Assembly (NCBI GenBank): GCA_001604435.1 | Contig: LVBO01000208.1 | Coordinates: 1-5,835, forward strand | DNA: 5,835 bases | From: Synergistales bacterium Syner_01 | GTDB taxonomy: Bacteria > Synergistota > Synergistia > Synergistales > Aminobacteriaceae | Reading direction: 5' to 3' | Shown here: in pieces, positions 4,791-5,835 of the stretch | Layout of the letters: each line of letters begins with the position of its first letter | How positions within the stretch are numbered: position 1 is the first letter of the stretch | The notes under the pieces: model-generated | The model's database searches: none | What the model saw: the letters and a program-made list of their open reading frames with translations, nothing else | Told to the model about the DNA's origin: nothing | Made by a program: the position numbers and the translations under genes

Positions 4791-5835
4791 GCCGTACCCG
4801 ACGAGATACGGGCCGACGATGGAGTTGAAGAGGAGGAATCCGCCCTCGAGGTACTGGATGATGGCGTACGCGCCGTTCCCCAGGTTCTTCCGTCCGAAGA
4901 TCGTCCGGTGGACCGTCTCGCCCGTGTTCCAATCGAGCCCGGTGACCTCCCAGCCACTCCCTTCGTAGTAGCCGTTCACAAAGGCCATCGAGGCCGACCG
5001 GCTGTGCACCGGGACCATGCTGGTCGAGCTGACGTCGGGACGGCTCCAGACGGAGCGCCACTCGTCGGCCGCGGGATTCCACTCGAAGCGCTCCACGCCG
5101 AAAGGGCCGGGATACGCCGGTCCCATGAGAGAGACCTGACAGATCTTGTTCGTCGCCTGCAGCTCCGGGTCGACCGTCTCCGGCATGTTGTTCACGACGA
5201 AGGCCCCGTACCCGGAGACTACCACGGACTGCTCCGACTGAAGCCACTCGGGAAGCGGATCCGGCAGGCCGAACGTCGCCTGAATCTGCCCCGCGATGCG
5301 CCGGGAGGCCGTGCCCGGCTTCTGGACGAACCCTTCGGGGATGGCGTCGCGCCAGAATGCCGTCAGTTTCATGTGTTTCGCGCCGTCGGTGATGACCACC
5401 AGCTTGTCCGGGTCGTCGCCGAATCCCATGAGCGTCGGCGTGGAGCCCGTGCCGTTGTCGAACTTGATGATCGGCGGCAAAACGTCGGCCACGTCGTAGA
5501 GGCTGGCCCACGCGCCGTCCTCCTCTCTGTCGGAGATCGCCGTTCCGGTCCAGACGAGCTTGCGCATCAGCTTGTTGCTCGCGATGTACATTCCGTTGTT
5601 CTCGTCCACCGCTATGGAGTTGCTCACGTATTCGTCCTCTCCGAAGGGGTAGAAGACCTTCGTGGAGAGATCGAAATCGCGTGCGATGACCGACACGCCG
5701 TTGCTGAACGTGACCACGAGCCAACCATCGTAGGTCATGGAGAGGCCGAAGAGGCGCGTTCCCGTGGGAGCTACTGCCGGAGCGGCTTCACCCGCCGCGG
5801 CGTCCTGGATATCCTCGATCACGTTCGCAATTTTT
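4686..5835 (-). CDS. Predicted beta-propeller surface protein with a Synergist-CTERM tail (5' end outside window)
   Basis: The frame is open to the right edge, so the last 382 residues are visible; the GTG at 5822 is only an in-frame Val, with four open codons before it. I do not recognise a named family. The sequence shows about six blade-like beta units, each with aromatic/Gly turns: around 30-56, 72-97 (SNSIAVDENNGMYIA), 131-163 (STPTLMGFG..KLVVITDGA), 202-217, 246-307 (two WN-type strands) and 319-347. This suggests a PQQ-like or NHL-like propeller that binds a ligand or is a non-hydrolytic enzyme outside the cytoplasm. The last 34 residues (349-382) are a clear Synergist-CTERM tail: SSGGGC with Cys354, an Ala/Leu-rich helix and VKGKKW. 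Residues 11-24 are Ala/Pro-rich, like a linker after an upstream domain or signal region. The next gene begins 100 bases downstream. The tail call is firm; the fold is inference from the pattern of strands. Confidence 0.85.
   Translation of the reverse strand, partial: KIANVIEDIQDAAAGEAAPAVAPTGTRLFGLSMTYDGWLVVTFSNGVSVIARDFDLSTKVFYPFGEDEYVSNSIAVDENNGMYIASNKLMRKLVWTGTAISDREEDGAWASLYDVADVLPPIIKFDNGTGSTPTLMGFGDDPDKLVVITDGAKHMKLTAFWRDAIPEGFVQKPGTASRRIAGQIQATFGLPDPLPEWLQSEQSVVVSGYGAFVVNNMPETVDPELQATNKICQVSLMGPAYPGPFGVERFEWNPAADEWRSVWSRPDVSSTSMVPVHSRSASMAFVNGYYEGSGWEVTGLDWNTGETVHRTIFGRKNLGNGAYAIIQYLEGGFLLFNSIVGPYLVGYGSSGGGCSVAGAAGFAAPALLLIVPLLLAVKGKKW

Noticed and set aside
1..5835. CRISPR array, tRNA/rRNA, insertion sequence or phage genes
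   Set aside because: I saw no regularly spaced repeats, tRNA-like cloverleaf, transposase motif or terminal repeats on either strand.

Overview
The window reads as GC-rich chromosomal DNA from a bacterium of the phylum Synergistota. The main evidence is that two different proteins, one at each end, finish with the same kind of tail: a Ser/Gly-rich stretch with one Cys, then a hydrophobic helix, then a few basic residues. This matches the Synergist-CTERM sorting signal, which is described as restricted to that phylum. Most of the coding sequence is about 65-75% GC by hand count on sample lines. One gene (4166-4585) is clearly lower, near 54%.

Layout. Plus strand, 1-939: the 3' part of a large gene whose first visible residues look like the very end of a subtilisin (S8) protease domain. 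A beta-rich spacer and a Synergist-CTERM tail follow. A 69-base convergent gap (940-1008) holds a strong hairpin. Everything from 1009 to the right edge is on the minus strand. In transcription order it is: the 3' part of a predicted beta-propeller surface protein with a Synergist-CTERM tail (5835 to 4686); a 100-base gap with two inverted repeats; a small FMN-type split-barrel oxidoreductase (4585 to 4166); a two-domain polyphosphate:AMP phosphotransferase of the PPK2 family (4119 to 2599); the ATPase of a zinc/manganese-type ABC transporter (2593 to 1802); and its membrane permease (1809 to 1009).

The last three genes are packed as one translation unit. Five bases separate the phosphotransferase from the ATPase, and the ATPase and permease overlap by 8 bases. 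The oxidoreductase lies 46 bases upstream and could belong to the same transcript. The cluster therefore joins polyphosphate use (nucleotide phosphorylation from polyP) to divalent metal transport, with no metal-binding lipoprotein gene beside it. The two end genes are secreted, anchored proteins; only their C-terminal parts are visible.

I see no RNA gene, mobile element, CRISPR array or phage gene. I found no clearly new multi-gene system. The points most worth a second look are the PPK2-metal transporter coupling, the regulatory repeat over the oxidoreductase ribosome binding site, and the two Synergist-CTERM proteins.
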